Assembly: GCF_000716535.1 (NCBI RefSeq)
Contig: NZ_JNWV01000014.1
Span: forward strand, 62,001 to 126,000
Length of the DNA: 64,000 bases
DNA from: Streptomyces flaveolus
GTDB lineage: Bacteria; Actinomycetota; Actinomycetes; Streptomycetales; Streptomycetaceae
Reading direction: 5' to 3'
Part shown: piece by piece, positions 13,833 through 23,180 of the stretch
Layout of the letters: every line of letters starts with the position of its first letter
Position numbering within the stretch: position 1 is the first letter of the stretch
Program-made: the position numbers and the translations under genes
The notes under the pieces: generated by a model
What the model was told of the DNA's origin: nothing
The model's input: the letters and a program-made list of their open reading frames with translations, nothing else
Database searches by the model: none

Positions 13833-15251
13833 GTGAGCGAGCAGTCCCGGCGGCCCCGCAAGCCCGCCAAGCCCTACCGCCGTCCCAAGAAGGACCCCGT
13901 CCGCATCCTGGCCTTCGAGGCGCTGCGCGCGGTGGACGAGCGGGACGCGTACGCCAACCTCGTGCTGCCCCCGCTGCTGCGGAAGGCCCGCGAGCAGGGT
14001 GACTTCGACGCCCGGGACGCCGCCCTCGCCACCGAGCTGGTGTACGGCACGCTGCGCCGCCAGGGCACGTACGACGCCGTCATCGCCGCCTGCGTCGACC
14101 GGCCGCTGCGCGAGGTCGACCCGCCGGTGCTCGACGTGCTGAGCCTGGGCGCGCACCAGTTGCTCGGCACTCGCATCCCCACGCACGCGGCCGTGTCCGC
14201 CTCGGTCGAGCTGGCCCGGGTCGTACTCGGCGACGGACGGGCCAAGTTCGTCAACGCCGTGCTGCGCAAGGTGGCCCAGGACAATCTCGACGGCTGGATC
14301 GAGAAGGTCGCGCCGCCCTACGACGAGGACCCCGAGGACCACCTCGCCGTCGTGCACTCGCACCCCCGCTGGGTCGTCTCCGCGCTCTGGGACTCCCTCG
14401 GCGGTGGCCGGGCCGGCATCGAGGAGCTGCTGGCGGCGGACAACGAGCGGCCCGAGGTCACGCTCGTCGCCCGGCCCGGCCGGGCCACCACCGGGGAACT
14501 GCTCCGCGAGGACGCCGCCGTACCCGGGCGCTGGTCGCCGTACGCCGTGCGGCTCGCCGAGGGCGGCGAGCCGGGCGCGGTCGAGGCCGTGCGCGAGGGC
14601 CGCGCCGGCGTCCAGGACGAGGGCAGCCAGCTCGTCGCCCTCGCACTGGCGAACGCCCCGCTCGACGGCCCCGACGAGAAGTGGCTCGACGGCTGCGCCG
14701 GACCCGGCGGGAAGGCCGCGCTGCTGGCCGCGCTCGCCGCCGAGCGGGGGGCCACGCTGCTCGCCTCGGAGAAGCAGCCGCACCGCGCCGGGCTGGTGGC
14801 CAGGGCCCTGCACGGCAACCCCGGGCCGTACCAGGTCATCGCCGCCGACGGCACCCGCCCGCCGTGGCGGCTCGGCAGCTTCGACCGGGTACTGGTGGAC
14901 GTCCCGTGCACCGGCCTCGGCGCCCTGCGCCGCCGCCCCGAGGCCCGCTGGCGCCGCCGCCCCGAGGACCTGGACAGCTTCGCCCCGCTCCAGCGCGGTC
15001 TGCTGCGCACCGCCCTCGACTCCGTCCGCGTGGGCGGCGTCGTCGGCTACGCCACGTGCTCCCCGCACCTGGCGGAGACCCGCGCGGTCGTCTCCGACGT
15101 GCTCAAGCAGCGCCCGGACACGGAACTGATCGACGCCCGCCCCCTCCTGCCCGGCGTGCCCGACCTGGGCGACGGCCCCGACATCCAGCTGTGGCCCCAC
15201 ATCCACGGCACGGACGCGATGTACCTGTCCCTGATCCGCAGAACCGCATAA
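13833..15251 (+). CDS. rsmB: 16S rRNA (cytosine-967-C5)-methyltransferase
   Basis: Methylates C967 of 16S rRNA with SAM. It has 472 residues. The N-terminal NusB-like RNA-binding domain spans about residues 20-150 (DARDAALATELVYGTLRR). The methyltransferase domain has the SAM loop DGCAGPGGKAALLAALAA (from residue 286) and two catalytic cysteines, in DVPCTGLGALRRRPE (around residue 358) and in YATCSPH (around residue 406). The N-terminal 25 residues are Arg/Lys/Pro-rich. It lies 141 bases after fmt, the usual fmt-rsmB order. Confidence 0.96.
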   Translation: MSEQSRRPRKPAKPYRRPKKDPVRILAFEALRAVDERDAYANLVLPPLLRKAREQGDFDARDAALATELVYGTLRRQGTYDAVIAACVDRPLREVDPPVLDVLSLGAHQLLGTRIPTHAAVSASVELARVVLGDGRAKFVNAVLRKVAQDNLDGWIEKVAPPYDEDPEDHLAVVHSHPRWVVSALWDSLGGGRAGIEELLAADNERPEVTLVARPGRATTGELLREDAAVPGRWSPYAVRLAEGGEPGAVEAVREGRAGVQDEGSQLVALALANAPLDGPDEKWLDGCAGPGGKAALLAALAAERGATLLASEKQPHRAGLVARALHGNPGPYQVIAADGTRPPWRLGSFDRVLVDVPCTGLGALRRRPEARWRRRPEDLDSFAPLQRGLLRTALDSVRVGGVVGYATCSPHLAETRAVVSDVLKQRPDTELIDARPLLPGVPDLGDGPDIQLWPHIHGTDAMYLSLIRRTA

Positions 15252-15278
15252 CGCCGCCAGGGGGGCAGCGCCATCGGC

Positions 15279-15308
15279 GGGGCGCGGGGAACTGCGCGAG
15301 CAACCCCC
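15279..15308 (+). repeat. Streptomyces intergenic repeat (GGGGCGCGGGGAACTGCGCGA type), copy 1
   Basis: Begins GGGGCGCGGGGAACTGCGCG and ends CAACCCCC, so its ends can pair (GGGG/CCCC) with an inner CGCG pairing. The same core recurs at 22098-22126 and, in reverse, at 40108-40140 and 61764-61793. All copies follow gene ends. This one lies between rsmB and rpe. Confidence 0.75.
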
Positions 15309-15383
15309 ACCGGCCCGCGTCCGAATCCCCACCGCAAGGGACCGCGGCTACAGCCCAGCGCAGCGACATGGCAGGCTTGGGTC

Positions 15384-16070
15384 ATGGCCGTGCAGATCAA
15401 CCCCAGCATCCTGTCCGCCGACTTCGCCCGCCTCGCGGAGGAGGCCAAGGCGGTCCAAGGCGCCGACTTCCTCCACGTCGACGTCATGGACAACCACTTC
15501 GTCCCGAACCTCACGCTCGGCGTGCCGGTGGTGGAGTCCCTGGCCCGTGCGACGGACACCCCGCTGGACTGCCACCTGATGATCGAGGCCCCCGACCGGT
15601 GGGCGCCCCAGTACGTCGAGGCGGGGGCGTCGTCGGTCACCTTCCACGTGGAGGCCGCCGCCGCACCGGTGCGGCTCGCCCGGGAGATCCGCGCCAAGGG
15701 TGCCCGCGCCTCCATGGCGCTCAAGCCGGCGACGCCGATAGAGCCGTTCGAGGACCTGCTGCCGGAACTCGACATGCTGCTCGTCATGACGGTGGAGCCC
15801 GGTTTCGGCGGCCAGGCCTTCCTCGACATCATGCTGCCGAAGATCCGCCGCACCCGTGAGCTGATCAAGAAGCACGGTCTCGAGCTGTGGCTGCAGGTCG
15901 ACGGCGGGGTCTCGGCCTCGACGATCGAGCGGTGCGCGGACGCGGGAGCGGACGTGTTCGTCGCCGGCTCGGCCGTCTACGGTGCGAAGGACCCGGCGGA
16001 GGCGGTACGTGCCCTGCGCGCCCAGGCGGAAGCGGCCACCGCCAAGGCGTCCTGGGCATGCGACCACTGA
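15384..16070 (+). CDS. rpe: Ribulose-phosphate 3-epimerase
   Basis: Interconverts ribulose 5-phosphate and xylulose 5-phosphate in the pentose phosphate pathway. It has 228 residues with a TIM-barrel fold. Metal and acid/base residues are in place: [45 protein letters not shown] for phosphate, and [10 protein letters not shown]. The C-terminal ~15 residues are Ala-rich and variable. The SorC regulator gene begins 91 bases downstream, after a direct repeat. Confidence 0.97.
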   Translation: MAVQINPSILSADFARLAEEAKAVQGADFLHVDVMDNHFVPNLTLGVPVVESLARATDTPLDCHLMIEAPDRWAPQYVEAGASSVTFHVEAAAAPVRLAREIRAKGARASMALKPATPIEPFEDLLPELDMLLVMTVEPGFGGQAFLDIMLPKIRRTRELIKKHGLELWLQVDGGVSASTIERCADAGADVFVAGSAVYGAKDPAEAVRALRAQAEAATAKASWACDH

Positions 16071-16079
16071 GCCACGGCC

Positions 16080-16101
16080 AAGTGAACGGTTAAGTGAACG
16101 G
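16080..16101. promoter_or_regulatory. Tandem direct repeat AAGTGAACGG, possible SorC operator
   Basis: AAGTGAACGG occurs at 16080-16089 and again at 16092-16101, a 12-base period. A third partial match, ATGAACGGCG, is at 16141-16150. The cluster lies just upstream of the SorC-type regulator, where an autoregulatory site would be expected. Assignment is by position only. Confidence 0.4.
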
Positions 16102-16160
16102 CGCCCATCAGGGCAGATCAGTCGCCCCGAATCTGCAAGGATGAACGGCGAATCCAGAGT

Positions 16161-17204
16161 GTGAACAGCAGTGAGGAGATCGCCGTGTCGGGTATGTCGG
16201 CGGGCCGGTCAGCCATGCGGATGGGACCCGCTGAGCTGGTGCAGGCGGCGGCCATGGCCCGCCGCTTCTACCTCGAGGGCAAGTCCAAGATCCAGATCGC
16301 GGAGGAGTTCGGCGTCAGCCGCTTCAAGGTGGCCCGGGTACTTGAGACTGCCCTCGAAAGGGACCTCGTACGCATCGAGATCCGCGTGCCGGCCGAACTG
16401 GACGCCGAGCGCTCCGACGCGCTCCGCGCCCGCTACGGCCTGAGGCACGCCGTCGTGGTCGAGTCCCCGGCCGAGGCCGAGGAGACCCCCGACCCCGAGA
16501 ACCTCGGCGAGGTCGCCGCCGACCTGCTCGGCGAACTCGTCAACGAGGGGGACGTGCTCGGGCTGGCCTGGGGCCGGTCCACCATCCACATGGCGGCGGC
16601 GCTGGACCGGCTGCCGCCGTGCACGGTGGTGCAGCTGACGGGCGTGTACGACGCCGGGACCGCCGAGCGCGGCTCGGTGGAGGCCGTCCGCCGGGCCGCC
16701 CAGGTGTCGGGCGGAGACGCGCACCCCATCTACGCGCCGATGCTGCTGCCGGACGCGGCCACCGCGGCGGCGCTGCGCCACCAGACCGGGATCGCCCGGG
16801 CCTTCGAGTACTTCGACAAGGTCACGGTCGCCTGCGTCTCCATCGGCTCCTGGGAGCCGGGCATCTCGACCGTGCACGACATGCTCAGCGACGAGGAGCG
16901 CGCGCACTACGCCTCGCTCGGGGTCGCCGCCGAGATGTCGGCACACCTCTTCGACGCCGAGGGGCGCCGGGTCGGGCGGGACCTGGGGGAGCGGTGCATC
17001 ACGGTCAAGGCCGACCAGCTGCGCCGTATCCCGGAGGTCGTGGCCATCGCGGGCGGGCAGCGCAAGGCCGCCGCGATCGACGCGGTCCTGCGCTCCGGGC
17101 TGGTCACCAGTCTGGTGACCGACACCTCGGCCGCCGACTACCTGATGACGGCGGGCCCGACCCCGAAGCCGGCCCTCAGCCGGCAGGACCCCGACGGGGT
17201 CTGA
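16161..17204 (+). CDS. SorC/DeoR-type sugar-binding transcriptional regulator
   Basis: 347 residues from GTG 16161. An N-terminal HTH (about residues 30-75: ARRFYLEGKSKIQIAEEFGV then SRFKVARVL) is followed by the SorC sugar-phosphate-binding domain (LGLAWGRSTIHMAAALDRL, TVVQLTGVYD). Members bind phosphorylated sugars through a NagB/RpiA-like fold and act as tetramers. It sits downstream of rpe, so a pentose or pentose-phosphate effector is possible but not shown. The C-terminus is short after the LVTDTSAADYLM segment. Confidence 0.9.
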   Translation: MNSSEEIAVSGMSAGRSAMRMGPAELVQAAAMARRFYLEGKSKIQIAEEFGVSRFKVARVLETALERDLVRIEIRVPAELDAERSDALRARYGLRHAVVVESPAEAEETPDPENLGEVAADLLGELVNEGDVLGLAWGRSTIHMAAALDRLPPCTVVQLTGVYDAGTAERGSVEAVRRAAQVSGGDAHPIYAPMLLPDAATAAALRHQTGIARAFEYFDKVTVACVSIGSWEPGISTVHDMLSDEERAHYASLGVAAEMSAHLFDAEGRRVGRDLGERCITVKADQLRRIPEVVAIAGGQRKAAAIDAVLRSGLVTSLVTDTSAADYLMTAGPTPKPALSRQDPDGV

Positions 17205-17286
17205 CGCTCGGCCTCGGGACCTCGACGGAGTCCGGTGGCGGGTCGCGCCGGGGTCGTCGCGGGACGGCCGTGGCAGCATCGTCCGC

Positions 17287-17724
17287 ATGCTGCCACGGTT
17301 CGTCCCCCGTGCTCTCGCCGGGGTGCTGGTCTGTCTCGCCGTCCTCCTGACGGGGTGCTCCGGCGCCTCCCCGGCCTCGCCGAGTACGGGCACGAGTACG
17401 CCGACGCCGCCCGCACCGGCCGCGTCCACCCCGGCCTGGGCCGCCGGCACGGCCACCGTCCAGGAGCCCCGGCTCCCGGCCGAAGCCCGCAGGACACTGG
17501 CCCTCATCGACAGGGGCGGCCCCTTCCCCTACGCCAAGGACGGGACCGTCTTCGGGAACTTCGAGGGACGTCTGCCGAAGCACCGGCGCGGCTACTACCA
17601 CGAGTACACCGTGCCGACCCCCGGCTCGCACGACCGCGGGGCCCGGCGCATCGTCACCGGTCAGGGCGGGGAGTTCTACTACACCGATGATCACTACGAG
17701 TCGTTCCGGGCGGTATTGAGATGA
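17287..17724 (+). CDS. Secreted lipoprotein guanyl-specific ribonuclease (RNase Sa/barnase class)
   Basis: 145 residues. Residues 1-24 are a signal peptide ending in a lipobox (LLTGC, Cys24), so the mature protein should be anchored outside the membrane. A Ser/Thr/Pro-rich linker spans about 25-55. The catalytic domain closely resembles RNase Sa of S. aureofaciens: GGPFPYAKDGTVF, GYYHEYTV with catalytic Glu106, RGARRIVTG with Arg121, and YYTDDHYESF with His136. The two cysteines that form the RNase Sa disulfide are absent, the only Cys being in the signal region. The stop overlaps the ATG of the barstar-like gene. Confidence 0.92.
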   Translation: MLPRFVPRALAGVLVCLAVLLTGCSGASPASPSTGTSTPTPPAPAASTPAWAAGTATVQEPRLPAEARRTLALIDRGGPFPYAKDGTVFGNFEGRLPKHRRGYYHEYTVPTPGSHDRGARRIVTGQGGEFYYTDDHYESFRAVLR

Positions 17725-18050
17725 GCGAGGACCTGACCGGCCGCATCGTGGTCGCACTCGACCTCGACGGCGTCACGGACAAGGCCGGCCTGATGGACCG
17801 CGCCGCCCGGGCCCTGTCGCTGCCCGACTGGTTCGGCCGCAACTGGGACGCGCTGGCCGACTCCCTGTCCGACCCGTCCGTGTGGCCGGCGGAGGCCGAG
17901 GGCAGAGGGCTCCTGGTCGTCGTACGGGGCTGGGAGGGCTACGCCACGGAGCGGCCCCGGGAGTGGGAGACCGCCCGGGAGGTGTTCACGCAGGCCATGC
18001 GCGTGATGCCCTCGCTCACCGTCGCCCTCGCCCTTGGAGGAACCTCCTAG
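17721..18050 (+). CDS. Barstar-family ribonuclease inhibitor
   Basis: 109 residues from ATG 17721, which overlaps the RNase stop by four bases. It has the barstar fold signature: the central helix LPDWFGRNWDALADSLSD (about residues 34-51), where barstar presents its RNase-blocking Asp, then VVRGWEGY. It has no signal peptide, so it should protect the cytoplasm against any RNase not yet exported. The overlap suggests coupled synthesis of toxin and inhibitor. Some barstar homologues inhibit RNase Sa-type enzymes, so the pairing is biochemically plausible. Confidence 0.93.
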   Translation: MSEDLTGRIVVALDLDGVTDKAGLMDRAARALSLPDWFGRNWDALADSLSDPSVWPAEAEGRGLLVVVRGWEGYATERPREWETAREVFTQAMRVMPSLTVALALGGTS

Positions 18051-18089
18051 CTGATCGGCGAGGACCCTGGATGATCCGTCAGGGCATGA

Positions 18090-19625
<1,536 letters not shown>

Positions 19626-19637
19626 CCCCGCTCCGCA

Positions 19638-19685
19638 CCGACGGCCCCCGTCGTTCCCGCGTCCGGGAACGACGGGGGCCGTCGG
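19638..19685 (+). terminator. Terminator after guaB1
   Basis: A perfect 22-bp inverted repeat (arms 19638-19659 and 19664-19685) with a 4-base loop, starting 12 bases after the guaB1 stop. It has no T tract. Confidence 0.8.
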
Positions 19686-20073
19686 CGTGTGCGGCGCCCG
19701 CCGAGGAAAAGGACGAGGAGCGGGCGAGGAGCCGGCGGGGACGGGCCCGGAGTCGGCGAGGTCGCCGCCGAGAAGCCGGCAGGCAAACCGACGGCGAACG
19801 GGACCCGTGGGACGGGTGTGCAACGGTCGACAGGTCGCGCGCAACGATTTGTCATTCCGCCCCGATGAACGCAATGATCATGCGGGGATGCGCAAGGTTG
19901 CTGCATTACGCCCGTGAAGGCCCGCCTCATAGGGTGCTGCGCTAGTACGTGGCGTGGCGGGGACCCCGCTCGGCGGGTTCCTGCCCTCGCAGGCTCCGCC
20001 GGTCCCCGCCCACGAGGGCCGGCGCTCTTGCCGGTCCGCCCCACAATCACCGGCAGCGATAAGGAGCCAACGC
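19686..20073. other. Gene-free region upstream of the permease
   Basis: 388 bases. The first half is G+C-rich with nothing recognised. The second half (about 19840-19930) is unusually A+T-rich for this window (AACGATTTGTCATTC, CGCAATGATCATGCGG), which suggests the promoter and regulator-binding region of the downstream permease-Lrp-davAB block. AATGATCATG contains a TGATCA palindrome. A ribosome site (AAGGAG) immediately precedes the permease start. Confidence 0.4.
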
Positions 20074-21561
20074 GTGCTCGACCAAGGCGCACCCCCGCAC
20101 GACCAGATATCGGCCGCCCCCGCGTCCCCGGGCGTCGCCGCGCGCCTCATGCGTCGCAAGCCCGTGGAACGCCTGGTCGCGGAGGGCGGCCACGGCGAGG
20201 GAGGGCAGCTTCGGCGCTCCCTCGGGCTGTGGCAGCTGACCATGATCAGCATCGGTGCCACCCTCGGCACCGGCATCTTCGTCGTCCTCGGCGACGCCGT
20301 CCCCAAGGCCGGTCCCGCGGTCACCCTCGCCTTCGTCATCGCCGGTCTCACGGCGCTGTTCTCGGCCCTGTCGTACGCCGAACTGGCCGGCAGCATCCCC
20401 GTCGCCGGCTCCTCCTACTCGTATGCGTACGCAACGATGGGCGAACTGGTCGCCTGGGTCTGCGGCTGGTGTCTCGTGCTGGAGTACGGCGTCTCGGTGG
20501 CCGCGGTCGCCGTCGGCTGGGGCGAGTACCTGAACGAGCTGCTGGACGGCACCATCGGCGTCACCATCCCGGCCGCCCTGTCCTCCGCGCCGGGCGAGGG
20601 CGGCGTCATCAACCTGCCGGCCCTGATCGTCGTCCTGCTGGCGATGGTGTTCCTGCTCGGTGGCGCGCGGGAGTCCGCCCGCGCCAACACGATCATGGTC
20701 TGTGTGAAGATCGCCGCGCTGGTGCTGTTCTGCGCGATCGGCGTCATGGGCTTCAAGTCCGGCAACTACGCCGACTTCATGCCGCTCGGCATGACCGGGG
20801 TCAGCGCCGCCGGCGCCACGCTGTTCTTCTCGTACATCGGCTTCGACGCCGCCTCCACCGCAGGTGAGGAGGCGAAGGACCCCAAGCGGGACCTGCCGCG
20901 GGCGATCATGCTCTCGCTGATCATCGTGACCGCGCTGTACGTGCTCGTCGCGGCCGTCGCCGTCGGCGCCTGGAACTGGAAGAAGTTCGACGGCTCCGAG
21001 GCCGCCCTCGCCGGGATCATGAACGACGTCAGCGGTCAGACCTTCTGGGGCACGCTGCTGGCGCTGGGCGCGGTCATCTCCATCGCGAGCGTGGTCCTCA
21101 CCGTCCTCTACGGCCAGACCCGCATTCTCTTCGCGATGGCCCGCGACGGCCTGGTGCCGAAGGCGCTCGGCAGGATCCACCCGAAGACCGGGGCGCCGCG
21201 CCTGAACACGGTGATCGTGTCCCTGTTCTGCGGTGCGCTCGCCGCCCTCATCCCGCTGGGCAAGCTCGTCGACGCCACCAGCATCGGCACGCTGTTCGCC
21301 TTCGGTCTGGTCAACATCGCGGTGATCGTGCTGCGGGTCAGGCGGCCGGAGCTGGAGCGCACGTTCAAGGTGCCGTTCGGCCCGGTCCTGCCGGTGCTGG
21401 GCTTCCTGTTCTGCGCGTACAACATGTTCAGTCTCGACACCATCACCTGGGTGGTCTTCGGATGCTGGATGGCCGCCGGGCTCGTGTTCTACTTCCTCTA
21501 CGGCTATCGCCGTTCCCGTCTCGCGGCCGACGGCGCTCTCGCGGTGACGGCAGAGAAGTGA
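20074..21561 (+). CDS. APC-superfamily cationic amino-acid permease
   Basis: 495 residues from GTG 20074, eight bases after AAGGAG. It has about 12 membrane segments; the first carries the APC substrate-binding motif IGATLGTGIFV (about residues 62-72). FSYIGFDAASTAGEEAKDPKRDLPRAI is the cationic amino acid transporter (CAT) hallmark segment, running about residues 252-278. The Lrp regulator gene starts 27 bases after its stop, and the lysine-type oxidase and amidase genes follow on the same strand. Lysine or another basic amino acid is therefore the likely substrate; this is inferred from family and context. Confidence 0.9.
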   Translation: MLDQGAPPHDQISAAPASPGVAARLMRRKPVERLVAEGGHGEGGQLRRSLGLWQLTMISIGATLGTGIFVVLGDAVPKAGPAVTLAFVIAGLTALFSALSYAELAGSIPVAGSSYSYAYATMGELVAWVCGWCLVLEYGVSVAAVAVGWGEYLNELLDGTIGVTIPAALSSAPGEGGVINLPALIVVLLAMVFLLGGARESARANTIMVCVKIAALVLFCAIGVMGFKSGNYADFMPLGMTGVSAAGATLFFSYIGFDAASTAGEEAKDPKRDLPRAIMLSLIIVTALYVLVAAVAVGAWNWKKFDGSEAALAGIMNDVSGQTFWGTLLALGAVISIASVVLTVLYGQTRILFAMARDGLVPKALGRIHPKTGAPRLNTVIVSLFCGALAALIPLGKLVDATSIGTLFAFGLVNIAVIVLRVRRPELERTFKVPFGPVLPVLGFLFCAYNMFSLDTITWVVFGCWMAAGLVFYFLYGYRRSRLAADGALAVTAEK

Positions 21562-21588
21562 CCGGACCGAAGAAGTGAACCACCCCCT

Positions 21589-22041
21589 GTGCTGAACGAT
21601 CTCGACGAACGCATCGTGCACGCCCTCGCCGAGGACGCCCGCCGCTCCTACGCGGACATCGGGCAGATGGTCGGCCTGTCCGCGCCCGCGGTGAAGCGGC
21701 GCGTGGACCGGCTGCGGGCCACCGGAGCCATCACCGGATTCACCGTGCGGGTGGACCCTGCGGCGCTCGGCTGGGAGACCGAGGGGTTCATCGAGATCTA
21801 CTGCCGGCGGAACACCTCGCCGGAGACGATCCAGCGGGGACTGGAGCGGTACCAGGAGGTCGTGGCCGCGTCCACCGTCACCGGGGACGCGGACGCGATC
21901 GCGCAGGTCTTCGCGTCCGACATGCGTCACTTCGAGCGGGTGCTGGAGCGGATCGCCGGGGAGCCGTTCGTGGAACGGACCAAGTCGGTGCTGGTGCTGT
22001 CGCCGCTGCTGCGCCGCTTCTCCTCCGGGGCGCCGGGGTAG
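21589..22041 (+). CDS. Lrp/AsnC-family transcriptional regulator
   Basis: 150 residues. The N-terminal winged HTH (LDERIVHALAEDARRSYADI, LSAPAVKRRVDRL) is followed by the RAM amino-acid-sensing domain (EGFIEIYCRRNTSPETI, VTGDADAIAQVFA). It starts at GTG 21589 without a strong ribosome site and lies 27 bases after the permease, so coupled expression is likely. It is the natural candidate for an amino-acid-responsive switch of the permease and the davAB-like genes. Confidence 0.9.
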   Translation: MLNDLDERIVHALAEDARRSYADIGQMVGLSAPAVKRRVDRLRATGAITGFTVRVDPAALGWETEGFIEIYCRRNTSPETIQRGLERYQEVVAASTVTGDADAIAQVFASDMRHFERVLERIAGEPFVERTKSVLVLSPLLRRFSSGAPG

Positions 22042-22345
22042 GAGCGGACCACGGCCCGGGGCGCCTCGTCGTCACCGGGTGCGGGTCGGCGCCCCGAGGG
22101 GGCGCGGGGAACTGCGCGAGCACCCCGGACTACCCGCACCCGGCCGACGGCGAGGCGCCCCGAGCCCTTTTCCGCGCTCCTCCGGCCCCCCTCACCGGCC
22201 CACGCAACGAATCGCCGCCCAGCCGCCCCTCGGCGCAACAAACTTCGCACCGGCGCGCAACGGCTCCTTCTTGTCCGGCCGAGCGCGCCGAACGTACCTT
22301 CTTTCTGGCCCCCGAACCCCCCTTTTTTTCCGGTGAGGATCACGC
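22042..22345. other. 304-base gap before the amidase gene
   Basis: Contains a copy of the GGGGCGCGGGGAACTGCGCGA repeat (22098-22126). Further on there is a pyrimidine-rich promoter-like stretch near 22297-22331 (TTCTTTCTGG, then a C6 and T7 run) ending in GGTGAGGA, which serves as the ribosome site for the amidase. Homopolymer runs of this length are unusual in this genome. No gene is seen. Confidence 0.4.
22098..22126 (+). repeat. Streptomyces intergenic repeat (GGGGCGCGGGGAACTGCGCGA type), copy 2
   Basis: Identical to copy 1 over GGGGCGCGGGGAACTGCGCG and followed by AGCACCCC, again able to close a stem. It lies 57 bases after the Lrp gene. Confidence 0.75.
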
Positions 22346-23134
22346 ATGCGCACCGCCCTGCTCCAGAGCTCCGGCCGCCCCGGCTCGATCGCCGAGAACC
22401 TCAAGGTCCTCGACGAGGCCGCGGGCCGGGCCGCCGCCGCGGGCGCCGGGCTGCTGGCCGCGCCGGAGATGTTCCTCACCGGGTACGCGATCGGCGACGA
22501 CATCGCCCGCCTCGCCGAGCCCGCCGACGGTGACTCCGCCGACGCGATCGCCGAGATCGCCACCCGGCACGGCCTCGCGCTCGCCTACGGCTACCCCGAG
22601 CGCGACGGCGACGCCGTCTTCAACTCCGCCCAGCTCGTCTCCGCCGACGGCACCCGGCTCGCGAACTACCGCAAGACCCACCTCTTCGGCTGCTTCGAGC
22701 GCGACCACTTCACACCGGGCGAGCAGCAGGTCGTGCAGGCCGAGCTGAACGGCCTCACCGTGGGCCTGCTGATCTGCTACGACGTCGAGTTCCCGGAGAA
22801 CGTCCGCGCCCACGCCCTGGCCGGCACCGACCTCCTGGTCGTGCCGACCGCGCAGATGCACCCCTTCCAGTTCGTCGCCGAGTCGATGATCCCGGTGCGC
22901 GCCTTCGAGAACCAGATGTACGTCGCCTACGTCAACCGGGTCGGCCAGGAAGGCGAGTTCGAGTTCGTCGGCCTCTCCGTCCTCGCCGGTCCCGACGGCG
23001 TCGCCCGCACCCGCGCGGGCCGCGCCGAGGAGCTGGTGCTCGCCGACGCCGACCCCGCCTTCCTGGCCGCCTCCCGCGAGCACAACCCGTACCTGAAGGA
23101 CCGCCGCCCCGGTCTGTACGGGTCCCTCGTCTGA
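22346..23134 (+). CDS. Nitrilase-family amidase, probable 5-aminovaleramidase (DavA-like)
   Basis: 262 residues, nearly the length of Pseudomonas DavA. The nitrilase-superfamily catalytic triad is Glu41 (AAPEMFLTGY), Lys110 (NYRKTHLFG) and Cys144 (LLICYDVEFPE). It is followed 46 bases later by a DavB-like lysine 2-monooxygenase, so the expected reaction is hydrolysis of 5-aminovaleramide to 5-aminovalerate and ammonia in the cytoplasm. The ATG has GGTGAGGA upstream. Another short-chain omega-amidase activity is the alternative. Confidence 0.88.
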   Translation: MRTALLQSSGRPGSIAENLKVLDEAAGRAAAAGAGLLAAPEMFLTGYAIGDDIARLAEPADGDSADAIAEIATRHGLALAYGYPERDGDAVFNSAQLVSADGTRLANYRKTHLFGCFERDHFTPGEQQVVQAELNGLTVGLLICYDVEFPENVRAHALAGTDLLVVPTAQMHPFQFVAESMIPVRAFENQMYVAYVNRVGQEGEFEFVGLSVLAGPDGVARTRAGRAEELVLADADPAFLAASREHNPYLKDRRPGLYGSLV

Positions 23135-23180
23135 CACCCGAGCCTTCCCCCGAACCACCCGTGCAAGGAGTCCGTACCCC

